This document shows positions 37,242-48,314 of a stretch of 64,000 nucleotides of DNA, in pieces; within the stretch, counting starts at the first letter, position 1, and every line of letters starts with the position of its first letter. Both the position numbers and the translations under genes were made by a program. The notes beneath the pieces were generated by a model that saw only the letters and a program-made list of their open reading frames with translations, was not told where the DNA came from and ran no database searches. Source of the stretch: Zeus faber (lineage: Eukaryota; Chordata; Actinopteri; Zeiformes; Zeidae); assembly GCA_960531495.1 (NCBI GenBank), contig CAUIJY010000075.1:1178001-1242000 (forward strand). Reading direction: 5' to 3'.

Positions 37242-40200
37242 ATGGAAGTGGTGGTACAGACAAAAATAAATGCCGAACCAGTAGTGCCATGTACAATCCA
37301 AGGAATCACTGTCAATCCAAGGAATTACTGTCACTGTCACTGTCACGTGTCTTGCTTGAAGAACCTGGCCGGCAACATACTACGTACTACATACAACTAT
37401 CCACTCGGAAATTACGGACTGTTGGATTCTCTGGGACGACACAAGTCCTTCACCGCACCCCTCCCTACCAAGATAGGTCCTCACAAAGTCAGACACCAAT
37501 ACCTCTACTCACCAAGCTGCCCCACCAACCTAATGGGAAGGGACCTTCTCCGAAGAACAGGGGCATCTGTGATATGTAACCTCCACGGTCTGGAAGTTAG
37601 TTTCTCTGAGCCAAAAGAAGAGCTAATACCCCTCGAACGTATACTCGTCTTAGGTGGAACTCCTGATACCACCCCCGACCCCACACTCACCGGCTGGTGG
37701 CATTTTGTAAACCTACCAACTCTGGAAAAAGTCGATGCTGGACCCGTACACTGCACTCTCTGTTTCACACGCCACCGTGATGACATCTATGACGAAGGCT
37801 GGGAAGCGAAAAAGGAGGGACGACAAGAACGACTCCAGACAACAGACTTCTATCTGGGCCACGAAGGAGTTGCAGCAGCGGTCCGCCTGACACCAGACCA
37901 ACAATCCTGGTATCTACTTCACGACACCGCAGTTCCACATGTGACCCTAGCCGTAGAAGCCAACCATGCAGCCAAACAATTGGGCCCCATGGTCAAAAGA
38001 GCCCTCGCCAACCCACCTGGGTCCCCACAACGAACCCCCTGTTGCAACACACGCCAGACAAATCGGTTTGGAGAATAGGACACAACAGCTACGAACAAGG
38101 CATATATGAAAGAAATGTCCTGGAAAGAACTTATCAAGGAAGCATCGAAGAACACCCCCTGGCAGCAGAAATGTTCGCCCAACTACCGCCAACCCTCTGG
38201 ACCACCGGCCCCTATCACGTTGGCTGCACACCACACCACAATATACACATCAAAGTGAAAGCCCACGCTGTGCCCATTTGGCAAGGTCAGTACAAGGTCA
38301 AGCCCGAGGCAGCTGCTCGAATAGCCTCCACCATTGAAGGCCTCTTACAAGCAGGAGTTCTACGACCAGCGGATTAACCGTGGAACACACAAATTCTACC
38401 AGTACCCAAGGCTGGAGGACACTCATGGCGCCTGGTCCACGATCTGCGACGTATCAACCAGGTGGTCCAACCCATTACTGAAAAAGTGCCCAACCCCCAT
38501 GTCGCCCTGCATGCAGGCTCCCCGAGTCATCAATTTTTCACCGTCATCGACCTGGCCAACACATTTTTTTGCCTCCCCTTGGCCAAAGAAAGTCAAGATA
38601 TGTTTGCATTCACATTTAAAAAATGCTCTTAGACCTACACAAGAATGCTACGAGGATTCACATGCACGCCAACCATATTCAACGCCTGCCTGAAGGCAGA
38701 TCTCAAGGAACTCCTACTCATCCAGTATGTCGACGACATCCTCATGGACATCACCACAGTAGAAAATTGCCTCACGGCCACCAAATCCCTGCTACGGCGC
38801 ATCGCAAAATGTGGCTACAAAATCAGGAAGGAAAAAGCACAGGTCTGCCGCACAGAAGTGGTATTCCTGGGAAAAAGGATCACGGGAGATAAGAGATACA
38901 TCAACCCGGAAAGACAACAGGCAATGCTCCAGTACCCTAAACCCACCACCGTGCAGCAAATGCTAGCATTCCTGGGACTCACTGGCTATAGCAGACACCA
39001 CATAGCTGATTATGTGGACCACACTGTTCCCCCACGCGAACCCATTGCGGAAGCTGGCCATCGGAACGTCAAGGCACCACTCAACTGGACCACAAGTGCG
39101 GAGGAAGCGTTCATAAGATTGAAACAACTCATGGGGAAGGCCGAACACCTATGCACCCCAGACATCTCTTCCTCGTTCCATTTGGACATTACTGAAAAGC
39201 ACGGAATTGTCAAGCTGTGCTCTGGCAGCCTCGACACGGTGAGCGCGCGATCCTGGCTCACCACAGTTGCAAACTCGACACAGTGGAACATGGACTCTCC
39301 GGATGTGGACGACACACGGCTGCCATCGCACACGCCCTACGAGAACCGACCACATTACTTTCTACCACCCCACCATCGTGCATACCACTCATGGAGTCAA
39401 ATCCTACCTCGATCAAACGGATTTCACCTTTACCACACCAAAACACAAGATGCGCTTGCATGTCACCCTGGAAAGAGACAATGTCTTGTACACAGCCGAT
39501 GGAATCAACTTGGCCGGCGGACTACAGTATGCAGATGGCACCCATGACTGTGTACAGCTCATGAAACTGGAAGCAAAGGGCCGCACAGACTTGGATGGAA
39601 CATCTGACCCCGATGCAGAAATTGTCCTGTTTATAGATGGTTGTTGTTTCAAAGAAGAAGAGGGAAATAGAGCATCATACGCAGCCATTCAACAAATTAA
39701 TGGACACCACGTCACCCTAAGAAGTGGGATGATAGAACAACCAGCATCAGCACAAAAAGCAGAACTCGACGCCTCGGTGAAAGCATTAAAAATCTCAAAA
39801 AACAAAAATGCAAACATATTCACCGACTCAGCATACGCACACGCTGCAGCTCACGTGGATGTAGCCATATGGATGAAAAGAGGACTCCAAACGTCAGCAG
39901 GAGCCCCGGTAAAACACAAAGACCTCATACTCGCCTTCCTGGAAGCTATACATCTCCCCCGAAAAATCCAGATCATCAAATGCAAAGGACACTCCAAAGG
40001 AAATTCAAACGCAGCCGACACAGCAGCAAAAGAAGCAGGAGGGAACCTAAAAGAAAGCGCAGCAATGATGATTGTATTTACTGAAGACAACGCCCTCAAT
40101 TTGTCAGAGGAACATCTGAAAGAAGTGCAGAAAGAAGCGAAATGGAACGAACACTCGCAGTGGCAGAAGAAAGGAGCCACATGCACCAGCGGCCTATGGA

Positions 40201-41335
40201 GAAGCCACGATGGGCGCCCAGTAGCACCAGCCGCACTCCTGGTCTACCTCATCAAGGATGCACATGGACAGACTCATGAAGGACCCAAAAGAACCACCAA
40301 CAGGCTCAAACAGGACTGGTGGCATCCCTACCTGGAGGAAATGGTGGCCAACCATATTGCAGAATGCGTCGTCTGTCACGAGCTAAATAAGAAGACAGTC
40401 TACCAAAGACCTTTGGGAACATTCTCAGTGCCCCCCTACCCCTTCAGAGAAATATGCATAGATTACACCGGCATGGGCAGGGACAACAGAGTACAAGGGT
40501 ACAGATACCTACTCGTGATGGTAGATCGATTCTCCAAATGGGTAGAAGCAGTCCCTTGCAAAAGAGAGGATGCAGTATCTGTGATTAAATGGTTATGGAA
40601 AAAACGCATTCCTCGGTGGGGTTACCCCACAGTTATCTGCTCGGACAATGGATCTCATTTTACCAGCGATAAAAAACTCAGCCAGGTAGAACAGGCATTA
40701 GGTATCTCCCATAGATCTGGTTCAGTCTATCACCCCCAGTCAAAAGGCCTAGTTGAAAGTGCAAACCAGACGTTGAAAGAAAAAATGGCCAAGGTGCTGA
40801 TAGAGACAAAACAGCAACTCAGTATGTCTCTACAGAACATCACAAAAACGACTAAACTAACGTGGGTAGATGCCCTACCCCTAGCATTAATGTCCATGCG
40901 AGACCTCTCCCCATAGTCAAACACATCTTAGCCCACACGAGATATTAACAGGCCGCCCCATGCCAGGTCCTCTCAACCTACCAGCTAAATCACCCGCTTT
41001 TGATGATTTCCAGGAAGGTTTACCTGAATATGTCAAAGCACTAACCGCAGTATCTCGAGTTTTGTATTCACAGGTCAAGAACACTGCCCCAGACTGCCCC
41101 ACACCCTGGTGGTCAGCCCCGGAGACTGGGTCCACATCAAGGTCCACAAACAGAAGTGGCCTGAGCCAAGGTGGACTGGACCTTGGGAGGTAGTGTTGGC
41201 CACCTCACATGCAGTAAAGCTCAAAAATAAAACTGGTGCTCCCTGTCACCACCTCTCCCACTGCGCCCCTGTCACCCCACCCGCAAGAACTCTCACAGAA
41301 ACAAGGATCCAGCTGAAAGACGTAAGCATTCTGTA
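37242..41335 (+). pseudogene. pol: pro-pol region of element A (fossil)
   Basis: Protease end: NLMGRDLLRRTGA at about 37530-37570, the usual block after the retroviral aspartic protease. Reverse transcriptase: VIDLANTFFCLPLA at about 38545 (motif A) and QYVDDIL at about 38725 (the YxDD active site), then a FLGLTGY connection-type block. RNase H: VLFIDGCC at about 39625, AELDA near 39760 and FTDSAYA near 39820. Integrase: H-x-x-x-H/C-x-x-C zinc part near 40345-40380, IDYTGMG at about 40460, [10 protein letters not shown] at about 40635 and [11 protein letters not shown] at about 40755 give the DDE core, and WTGPWEVV at about 41180 lies in the C-terminal domain. Order and motifs are those of class I retroviruses. 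It is broken with several interruptions. Confidence 0.85.
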
Positions 41336-41369
41336 ATTAACCATGTAAAAAAAAAATAATATTTTTTTT

Positions 41370-41960
41370 GTTTACCCTAGGAGAAGTCCTGGACCCTACA
41401 CAGTATACATATTCTTACCAAGTGGGACCCCAATTATCGTATGACCAGTATATGACAAAGGTCAAAGAGTGGGGCCGAATGAAAGAAACAGTTCTTGTCA
41501 TTTATGCCTATGAAGGACAAATCCTGGCATTCAATGTTGATTTCTGTTCCATAATAAAGTGTGATTCCACAGGGTAGGAGCAGTACCAGTGGAATGAGAA
41601 ATATGCGTGGTCCACCAACCCTAGACTAACAAGTGACTGGTGGCTGGACGAGGTTTAAGGTACCCATATTGATTGTGGGGCATGGAGTAATGTGCTTATA
41701 AACACAGGAACCAGTAGGAGGAATTGCTACTCCACTCACGGAGCGTAGAACTAAAAGAAAATGCAGGAATGGATGATCACATCACTGGTTGGTTGGACTT
41801 TTCCAAATGAAAAGGCCTCATTTTATCATGCATAATCAACGTTGCTATCATTGCTGCTCTGTTAATTGTATGTGGATGTTGTTGTATACCATGCATTTGT
41901 ACTCTAGTGAAAAATGCATCATGACTGCGTTGGGAAAACCAGAAATACAAGCGTACATGG
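41370..41960 (+). pseudogene. env: Possible env remnant of element A (fossil)
   Basis: Downstream of integrase is a frame at 41368-41577 with no recognisable surface-protein motif. It is followed at about 41825-41915 by a hydrophobic run ending in a cysteine cluster (VCGCCCIPCIC). Retroviral Env transmembrane subunits commonly end in a membrane anchor followed by cysteines that can be palmitoylated, which is the main reason for the call. No CX6CC-type motif is obvious. Only traces of an env are recognisable. Confidence 0.4.
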
Positions 41961-42062
41961 CATTGAGACAGAAGGAATGTGGCGACACCTATGTTGCTAT
42001 AGGTATGGGCCTCCTTTCCCCAGCACCAGGACCCCGACATCCTCATCCACGATAACTGCATC

Positions 42063-42780
42063 TAGTTGATCATTTTGACACGCCCATGTATAGGACCCAT
42101 AGAATATTAAATGCCACACTGGGACTGAAGAGTGTGCAAAGTTTTGCAATAATTTTGTAGTTTCTCAAGGCCCCAAAAGTCACGTAAACTGTTTTTTTTA
42201 ACATAAAATTCAACGCGTTGCCACACCCGCATCGTGACGAAAAAAAAATGTTTCAATAACTTTTAATCCCCAATGAGTCTCAATCCAAAAAATCCCCCAG
42301 GAGAAGTTCACGAAAGTACAAAGCATAAAAAGTGGATAAAATATTACAAAAACACAGCTTTTTTTGGAACACGAAATCCAACGCTTTGCCACGGCCACAT
42401 CGTGTGACAATTATTATTTTTTTTAATATCTTTTAATCGTGAAGGTGTCTTGTAGACACTCGCCAAGTTTGAAGCCAGATAAATGGCCTCGGAGGAGTTA
42501 ACGAAAGTACAAAGCGAGAAAATGAACGGAAAGTGACTAAAATTACACATTTAATCCAAGAAGTTACAAAAGTGTCCCGAATTTTGTTAATTTCATGGTA
42601 AAAAGTGAATAGGTTTGATGTTTTGAAATTTTCAACAGGGTGTGTCGGGCCATTTTGCCACGCCCATGCAGGCAACTCATACAATATCAATTGCCACACT
42701 GGGACTAACAAGTGCGCAAAGTTTCGTGAATTAGTATCTTTGGAACATGAAATTTTACGTGTTGCCACGCCACCCTAGAA
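42063..42780 (+). repeat. Interspersed repeat units, right of element A
   Basis: At least three partial units of the repeat described at 32412 are present: CACACTGGGACTGAAGAG at about 42115, a GGCCCCAAAAGTCA copy at about 42168, a GTGTCTTGTAGACACTC copy at about 42445, and a fuller unit from AAAAAGTGAATAGGTTTGAT (about 42599) to GTTGCCACGCC (about 42768). The copies diverge from each other more than the 42599 and 32737 units do. There is no supported coding content. Confidence 0.8.
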
Positions 42781-42869
42781 AATAAAATAATAATTTTCTG
42801 ACCTATTCACCTTTTTCCACGTAAACTCCCAAAATTCGGTACACATTTGTAACCTCTCTAGACTTGGAA

Positions 42870-43205
42870 AAAATATATATTTCCGCCATGACGGAAACCC
42901 AACAGGAAGTCGGCCATTTTGAATTTTCCTGACTTTTTAGTCATATTTATGCTTTGTACTTTCGCGAAACTCCTCCTTGGCGATTTATCGGATCGACTTC
43001 AAACTTGACGAGTGTCTACAAGACACCTTCACAGCTAAAACTTATTAAAATACATATATATTTTGGCACACGGTGTGGGCGTGGCAACACGTACAATTTC
43101 ATGTTCCAAAAGATACTTGGAAATTCACAAATCTTTGCACACTCGTCAGTCCCAGTGTGTCATTTGATATTCTAGTGGTGCCATGCATGGGCGTGTCAAA
43201 ATGGC
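42870..43205 (-). repeat. Interspersed repeat unit, inverted
   Basis: Read on the minus strand, this segment matches the 32737-33105 unit in order: CATTTTGACACGCCC, CACTGGGACTGACGAGTG, AAGATACTT-type block, GTTGCCACGCCCACACCGTG, GTGTCTTGTAGACACTCG, AAGTTTGAAGTCGATC and GGCCGACTTCCTGTTGGG. It therefore forms an inverted pair with the copy just to its left (42599-42780), separated by about 100 bp. Transcripts crossing both could fold into a long hairpin. Confidence 0.8.
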
Positions 43206-43399
43206 CGCCTATTATCTCCTACATATTAGACATTGTGATAATATTATTCTGTTGTTACACGAGTGTGCATACATTCATTTTTGTACTGAGCCTGTAGTCT
43301 GCTATTCAACTATTTAACGCCCATTTAACAATCTTGGACCTATACCAAACAATGTTGTCAAAATGTGTGTCTCTCACCCAAGTGTTTAAGTCTATGTGC
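43206..43399. other. Short unassigned spacer
   Basis: An AT-rich spacer separates the inverted repeat unit from the pol-like segment that follows. Nothing is recognisable in it. Confidence 0.4.
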
Positions 43400-44140
43400 C
43401 CAGGTCAAAGCAGCCCTACCCGTCCCACTTGAAGGACCTCTACACGGCCGCTGACCAGGTGAATGGGTGGTGATCGCGACTTACAGAGGAAAAGCTGGAA
43501 CTCTGCCAGATTCCTAGGACCTTTCCAGCAGGGTTAGGGACCCGCACCACTGCAGCAGCAGTTAAGGTGGTAGAACGACCAATATGGATACACGTATCTC
43601 ATCGCAAGAAAGTTCCTACTCCCCTCTAGGTACTCGTTGAGGAGACAACGTGAGTGTACGCTGAACGCTGCTCACCCTGCAACTGCGATGGAACCACTTC
43701 AACCATACCTACATAGGCTACTTGGGTTACTGCCATTCCCCTTACCACAGCCGAAGAAATGTGTGTTTTGGAAGCAGTTATCGAAGGGGCTTTCTACACC
43801 AACATTGGCGCCCCACAGACGGCTCCACCGCTGGACTTCTGCTCCACATTTGATTACACCTGGCCACTTCCCACCTTGTTATATGGTCATCATTTTCCTT
43901 GGCCCCTCCATCAAAAGGACACAGATAAAACAATATCTCTGTATAAATGTATTGTACTCAATTTATACATCATTTTCTGATCCCTTTGCCTCAATTATAT
44001 TATACTTAAGCATTATTGCATTTTCCTTTTGTATCATTCCACTGGGGACAACAGAAGGGAGTGTGAGAGAAAAATGATGATCAATGTTAATGAATGATAT
44101 AATTCTACCACCAAGTGATGTCTGAATGCTGAGGCATATG
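43400..44140 (+). mobile_element. 3' remnant of a second retrovirus-like element (B), fossil
   Basis: A frame at 43565-43624 reads VERPIWIHVSHRKKVPTPL, the typical end of a class I retroviral integrase (WIHASHVK-like), with GEWVVIATY just upstream. Env-like frames follow (about 43680-44080). A purine-rich ACAGAAGGGAG then lies directly before TGTGAGAGAAAAATGATG at 44062. That arrangement is a polypurine tract followed by an LTR start, and the LTR start matches the one at 29561. The element is broken, with several breaks, and old. Element A has its own integrase end near 41180, so this is a different element. Confidence 0.6.
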
Positions 44141-45145
44141 TTTGTTTGGTGACGCCCGACTCTTTCACAGGAGATCTTACATTCCTGTATATCACTGTCA
44201 CGAAAGTTTTAGTCGTTATCTCAGTTTTTCTAGATCGTAAAAGGACCATTTGTGTAAACACTCAACGTATGCTTTCCCGGCACTGAAAGTGTTCTACGTT
44301 TTTCTTTGTTAAAAAATGTTCTCAGCTATCACCTGTTCCGCTGATAGAAGTGACATCAATTGTTCCCATGACAGAACTGCTAGCGTCAAGCTCTGCTGCA
44401 ACATCAGAAAACACTGTAGCACTCTCCATATCAGGATAATAAGGAGCAGCATCACTCTGACCTTTGACAAATGTTTGAGAGCGCTGCTATTCCTTCACAA
44501 GAACTGGCACATCACTGGCAGGTGTGGCTTTGAAGACACCTCCACAACGGTTGGTGCTGCCTTCCCCTAAAAAAAAGCAAGAGAATGAAATGCATGGACA
44601 AAATAAAACTAAAATGAAGTACTACTATCAAAAATGTCATTGAAAAAAGAAGAAAAACAACGAACAAAGCAAACCTGCTCCGTTCCCAGTGTCCTCTTGG
44701 AGGCAGTAGCTTTCTGCCAATGTCCCACCGTGGCTTTCCCATGTAAGCAAAGCAAAATTTTCTTGATATAAAATTGATATACAATTGTTGATATAAAAAC
44801 AATATAAAATTCTCCACACTGGACAGCGCTAGAAAGATGCGATGGAACAAGTTGATAACGGGATGGATCATTCCGGCGACGCTACTGGTGTTGTGTCCAC
44901 CTGTGAAATCATAGAGCAAAATGTCGATTTAAGACAATGTCTTGACAAAAGGCCAACTAAAAGCACTAACTACTAAACTAAACTCAACTAAACTACTAAC
45001 TAAAAAGAGAATAAAAAAACCAACAAACTGCAGAAAATCTCCTGGATACAAAACAATAGAGGACGGTTGAGGGGAGCCGACAGCAGAATCAACTGTAGCC
45101 CGGAGGGCTCACTGGTAAGTTGTTCAGTTAATTAAAGTGTGTTAG

Positions 45146-45148
<3 letters not shown>
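44141..45148. other. Unassigned region with weak exon-like segments
   Basis: On the minus strand, GCTTTTTTTTAG at about 44566-44577 resembles a splice acceptor and opens a frame-rich stretch down to about 44300 (SGTGD-like end). A second acceptor-like TTTCACAG lies near 44905. On the plus strand, TGCAG at about 45030 and CTGGTAAGT at about 45112-45120 could bound a short exon. None of these encodes anything I recognise. They may belong to the minus-strand gene remnant at 45320-46227, which lies upstream of them on that strand. Confidence 0.3.

Positions 45149-45179
<31 letters not shown>
45149..45179. repeat. (TG)n microsatellite
   Basis: About 15 uninterrupted TG dinucleotides. Confidence 0.95.
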
Positions 45180-45181
<2 letters not shown>

Positions 45182-45319
45182 ATGTCCATATGTTTCATAA
45201 CAAACATATTAAAATTGTTTAATGAAAATCGGTACACTTTGAGTGAATATCAGAGACTATCACAGTTTCCAGAGGGTCTTACCCCAACAATAACAGTGTG
45301 CAACCGATTATCTTTCTGC

Positions 45320-46227
45320 CCCTTCCAACCAGTCTCCACTCAAAAGGGTTAGGTGAAGGATGAGGCACGATGAGCTCTCCCTTCACAACCACTTTTGGAG
45401 AGAATGTTGGAAGTGACCTGCCGGGAGAAACCTTTGACTTTCGTGCTGTTGGCGGCGCTGTTGTCTCCAGTTGGCGATAAGCAGCATTTCACAGCAATGT
45501 CACAGGGCCATGGTTTCACAACATAGCAAAGTTATTCATAAAATAGCCATCACGTGACATGACAACAAATTGTACAATTGTACTTACACCATCTGTGCTT
45601 CACAGCTCTGGGTGGTTCAATGGGAAGTGGTTGGCTGCAGAAAAGTACTTGATGCCTTAAAACAACGATTAGGACGAATAGAAATATGCATACATAGATG
45701 TCAACTTTGTTCATTAGAAATATTTATTGAATTGGTTTGTCTAAAAATATATACTCCGTTATACATTTAACTGTACTAAAATTAAAATATGCTTCCCATG
45801 CATGCCGCCACAGGATGGTATTCCTCACGGAGCAAATAGTCAGACGCGGAAGGAAGTCCAGGACAAACACCTATACAAACACACAAAAAAAAAAAGGTGT
45901 TTATTACAGTACATTTGTTTTCAAAATGTAAAATATGTTCTGCAGAGCTCACAAAGCAAAAGTATTAATAGTACCAATACTACCAAAAATGTACTAAACA
46001 TGAAGCGTAACTTTGGCCAGCGACTGCAGACACTGACCAGGAGGCTGCGAAAGTCTACTGCTGCCTCGTCGATGGTCCTGCTGGCCGTCAAGTCGCTGCT
46101 AGGGGCTACAACACAAACTGCGTCAGGTCTCCGAGACAAAAAAGCATTCAGTACCTCGGTCCCCTGGCATCTTCACAAATCCATCCACAATGCTCCGTAG
46201 ATGGGAGTCACCAACAAGAAGTACAAA
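45320..46227 (-). pseudogene. SGNH-hydrolase-like multi-exon gene remnant
   Basis: Several segments joined by splice-like signals read, on the minus strand, as one SGNH/GDSL-type domain. From 46227, after a TTTCTAG acceptor: FVLLVGDSHLRSIVDGF (block I, GDS), then [20 protein letters not shown] in another frame. From 45870, after TTTGTATAG: VFVLDFLPRLT, with REEYHPVAACMG in another frame. From 45655 to 45588, after TTTTAAG: YFSAANHFPLNHPEL then STDGV, directly before a GTAAGT donor, where the catalytic D--H of block V would span the junction. Around 45460-45330: PKVVVKGELIVPHPSPNPFEW. From memory, a family with these blocks is widespread in uncharacterised teleost proteins. Oddities: two frame changes, a TGA where tryptophan is expected before STDGV, and no GT donor after the second segment. 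It is probably a dead copy; the function of the family is unknown to me. Confidence 0.6.
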
Positions 46228-46724
46228 CTAGAAACATAGAAAGTCTTTTTTTTTCATGAAAATCACAACTTTTGTCTTCAAGTATTGTTCATAAATAATC
46301 AAACAAAAATACCTTCTTATCTGGAGACTCTGCTGTAATGACCAGCTTGTGGCTTCGTCCAGTCACGGTGGAAATTGGCTACAGGCGCACTTTCTGGTGA
46401 TCACCTGTTTCTTAACAGACAAAAACCCAAAATAAATACTACTGACTTTCCACGAGGCTTCTAAAAGTGTTGAGGCACAATAGATAAATAAGAACAGCAC
46501 AAGACACTAATTCGACAATAACATTTTGAAATGGCTCCATAACTTAGAAACTGATCATTTTCTAGAACAAGTGTACTGCAATTTAAAGCATCCAAAAACC
46601 TTACTGCTGGCTGTAAAGGTGAAACTATTTTTTCTATTGATTGGTCTATAGACCATCATATCGGTTAGTCAATTAACTCTACAAGTACCAGCAGAATGTA
46701 GAGAAATAGCTGTTGCTTGAATGT

Positions 46725-46796
46725 TATTCTCCCTTGTAAGTCGCTTTGGATAAAAGCATCTGCTTAATGACTAAATGTAAATGTAAATGTAAATAA
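46725..46796 (+). mobile_element. SINE or L2 3' tail
   Basis: CTTGTAAGTCGCTTTGGATA, then AAAGCATCTGCTTAATGAC and a short AAATGT repeat, is the conserved 3' tail shared by fish L2 LINEs and the SINEs they mobilise. The usual form has GCGTCTGC; the CpG has changed to CA here, as expected from methylation decay. The body upstream of about 46700 is not recognisable, so this is either a short truncated L2 or the end of an old SINE. Confidence 0.85.
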
Positions 46797-46901
46797 CAAG
46801 AATATAAACAATTAACAAAATGCGGACAAATAATAGACAGGAATACGAAGGTACGCCCCCCATTGCATGCTGGGGTTTTCACGTGGCATACCCCATGCTA
46901 A

Positions 46902-47090
46902 CGCGTCCTTGTGTCTCGTAAAACGTTTAGTGTTGAGTACATAAATCACGGATCATTTTTTGATGATACAAAAACTACTTTAAAAAATGATAACCCTCAA
47001 AAAGATTTTAGACCTGAATTTTTGAGCCTCATGGGAACCCCACCTGACTTTTTGATTACACAGGGGACCCACCATGTTATGGTCTATTGA
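46902..47090 (+). pseudogene. Unrecognised coding-like segment 1
   Basis: One frame is open for 62 codons after a stop and has no ATG near its start. It includes HGSFFDDTKTTLKNDNP and FLSLMGTPPDFLITQG. Its residue mix looks protein-like rather than low-complexity. I do not recognise it. It could be an internal exon or a piece of a decayed mobile-element gene that continues at 47180 in another frame. Confidence 0.3.
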
Positions 47091-47179
47091 CATGCAAACT
47101 TTGACACTGAACACTTTTTTTAATCAATAGGTCAGATTCTGATTGAAAAATATAAACCTTCCAAAAGTACAATTATTAA

Positions 47180-47536
47180 TTTGAAAGGATATACAACCAA
47201 TTTAAGAAATCAGGCCTCAGGCCAACACCACTTAAACATATCAAAAATTGGAAAGTAAAGATTATTTTTCTACCTAGGCACGCTGTAAGTAAATGTAGTA
47301 AATTTGAGCATATTATGCAGATCATTTTCGACTTAAATACCGGTTCATCAATTGATTTCCAGATAAGTATGACAAATACCACATATACTTTAAAAGAGAG
47401 CACAGAATCAATTGTTATTGAATTTGATGGTTTTGACAGTATAATATTTTCTTCCAAACTTAATCGAACGGGGAATAAACCTACACCCACTGTACAAAAG
47501 GTAGATAAAAAATTACAATTATTTATTATAAAATAA
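47180..47536 (+). pseudogene. Unrecognised coding-like segment 2 (118 codons)
   Basis: The frame is open from just after a TAA at 47177 to a stop ending at 47536. It contains KSGLRPTPLKHIKNWKVKII, HAVSKCSKFEHIMQIIFDLN and SIVIEFDGFDSIIFSSKLN. The only candidate start is an internal ATG at 47315 (73 codons). Alternating hydrophobic residues in the second half suggest beta strands. It is AT-rich like its surroundings and matches no domain I know. A minus-strand frame of 125 codons overlaps it, and I consider that the shadow. Confidence 0.35.
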
Positions 47537-47709
47537 AAAGGAGCAGATGGCACAAGAAAACAAACAAGGGCTCACACAGGGCTTAGTAAGTCTCCTGATA
47601 TGCTTTGTAACAAAGAAAAAGTGCAATGTATTCACGCGGGGGAAGAGTAGTATGGTGGTAAACCCTGACCTTTGGCCTTTGCCTGCACCTAACTATTCAT
47701 TTTCAATTA

Positions 47710-48101
47710 ATCTGCTGATAAAAACCTACCCTACGGTGGTCGGCAGGAAAACTCACTGCAAATAGACAAAACACAAGCAAATTCAGAAAACATCATCATC
47801 AATTTGACAACACAGGCAAGAGATGCAAAACAATGGAAACATTTGCACAGAAACAAACTTAAAAGCAATTCACCACGGACACTTCATTTGGGGAATATAT
47901 CAGATATGATACACAAACATTTCTTGATGTTTTTATTTTAAGTTTGTTCCTTCGTGAACTTTTCCATTGTGTTGTTGCCTGTGTTGTCAAATTGATGATG
48001 ACATTTTCTAAATTTGCTTGCGTTTTGTCTATTTACATGTATTTTCTTTAGTTGTAGAGTTTTCCCGTTGGCCACCGTAGAGTCAGTTGTTATCAGCAGA
48101 T
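47710..48101. repeat. Long palindromic MITE-like repeat
   Basis: The left arm 47710-47837 and right arm 47961-48101 are reverse complements with interruptions. Paired blocks include ATCTGCTGATAA, CTACGGTGG, GGAAAACTC, AATAGACAAAAC, CAAGCAAATT and ATCATCAATTTGACAACACA. The pairing extends further inward (AACAAACTTAAAA near 47852 with TTTTAAGTTTGTT near 47938), leaving a small central loop. The whole could fold into a long imperfect hairpin. There is no coding capacity. It could be a foldback-type MITE, but I cannot name a family. Confidence 0.75.
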
Positions 48102-48314
48102 GAATTGACTTGCGGCCTTTGACTGCACCTAACTACTAATTATCAATGTTTTCGCCTGATAAAATCAATAACTAGTTGAACTCCAGTGTATACCTGGGTA
48201 CTCAGGGTGCCAACGAACAACACAAACATCATCAAAAATGAAGTTGCATCAAATGAACCAACATTTTTGAGCAACGTGAACCAACATGTTTGAGCAAATG
48301 CTTTAACAACTCTA

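Larger units (their letters stand above)
33333..42060 (+). mobile_element. Endogenous retrovirus-like element A (broken), gamma/epsilon-like
   Basis: The element carries, in order, a short LTR-like segment, a primer-binding site, a long leader, gag with a CCHC knuckle, protease, reverse transcriptase, RNase H, an HHCC/DDE integrase with a GPY/F-type C-terminal region, and traces of env. This gene order, the single knuckle and the integrase C-terminal style (WTGPWEVVL) point to a class I (gamma/epsilon-related) fish retrovirus lineage. It is broken in all genes, with roughly ten or more breaks, and looks old. No convincing matching right LTR is seen before the interspersed repeats at 42063, so the right end is approximate. 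Confidence 0.85.
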
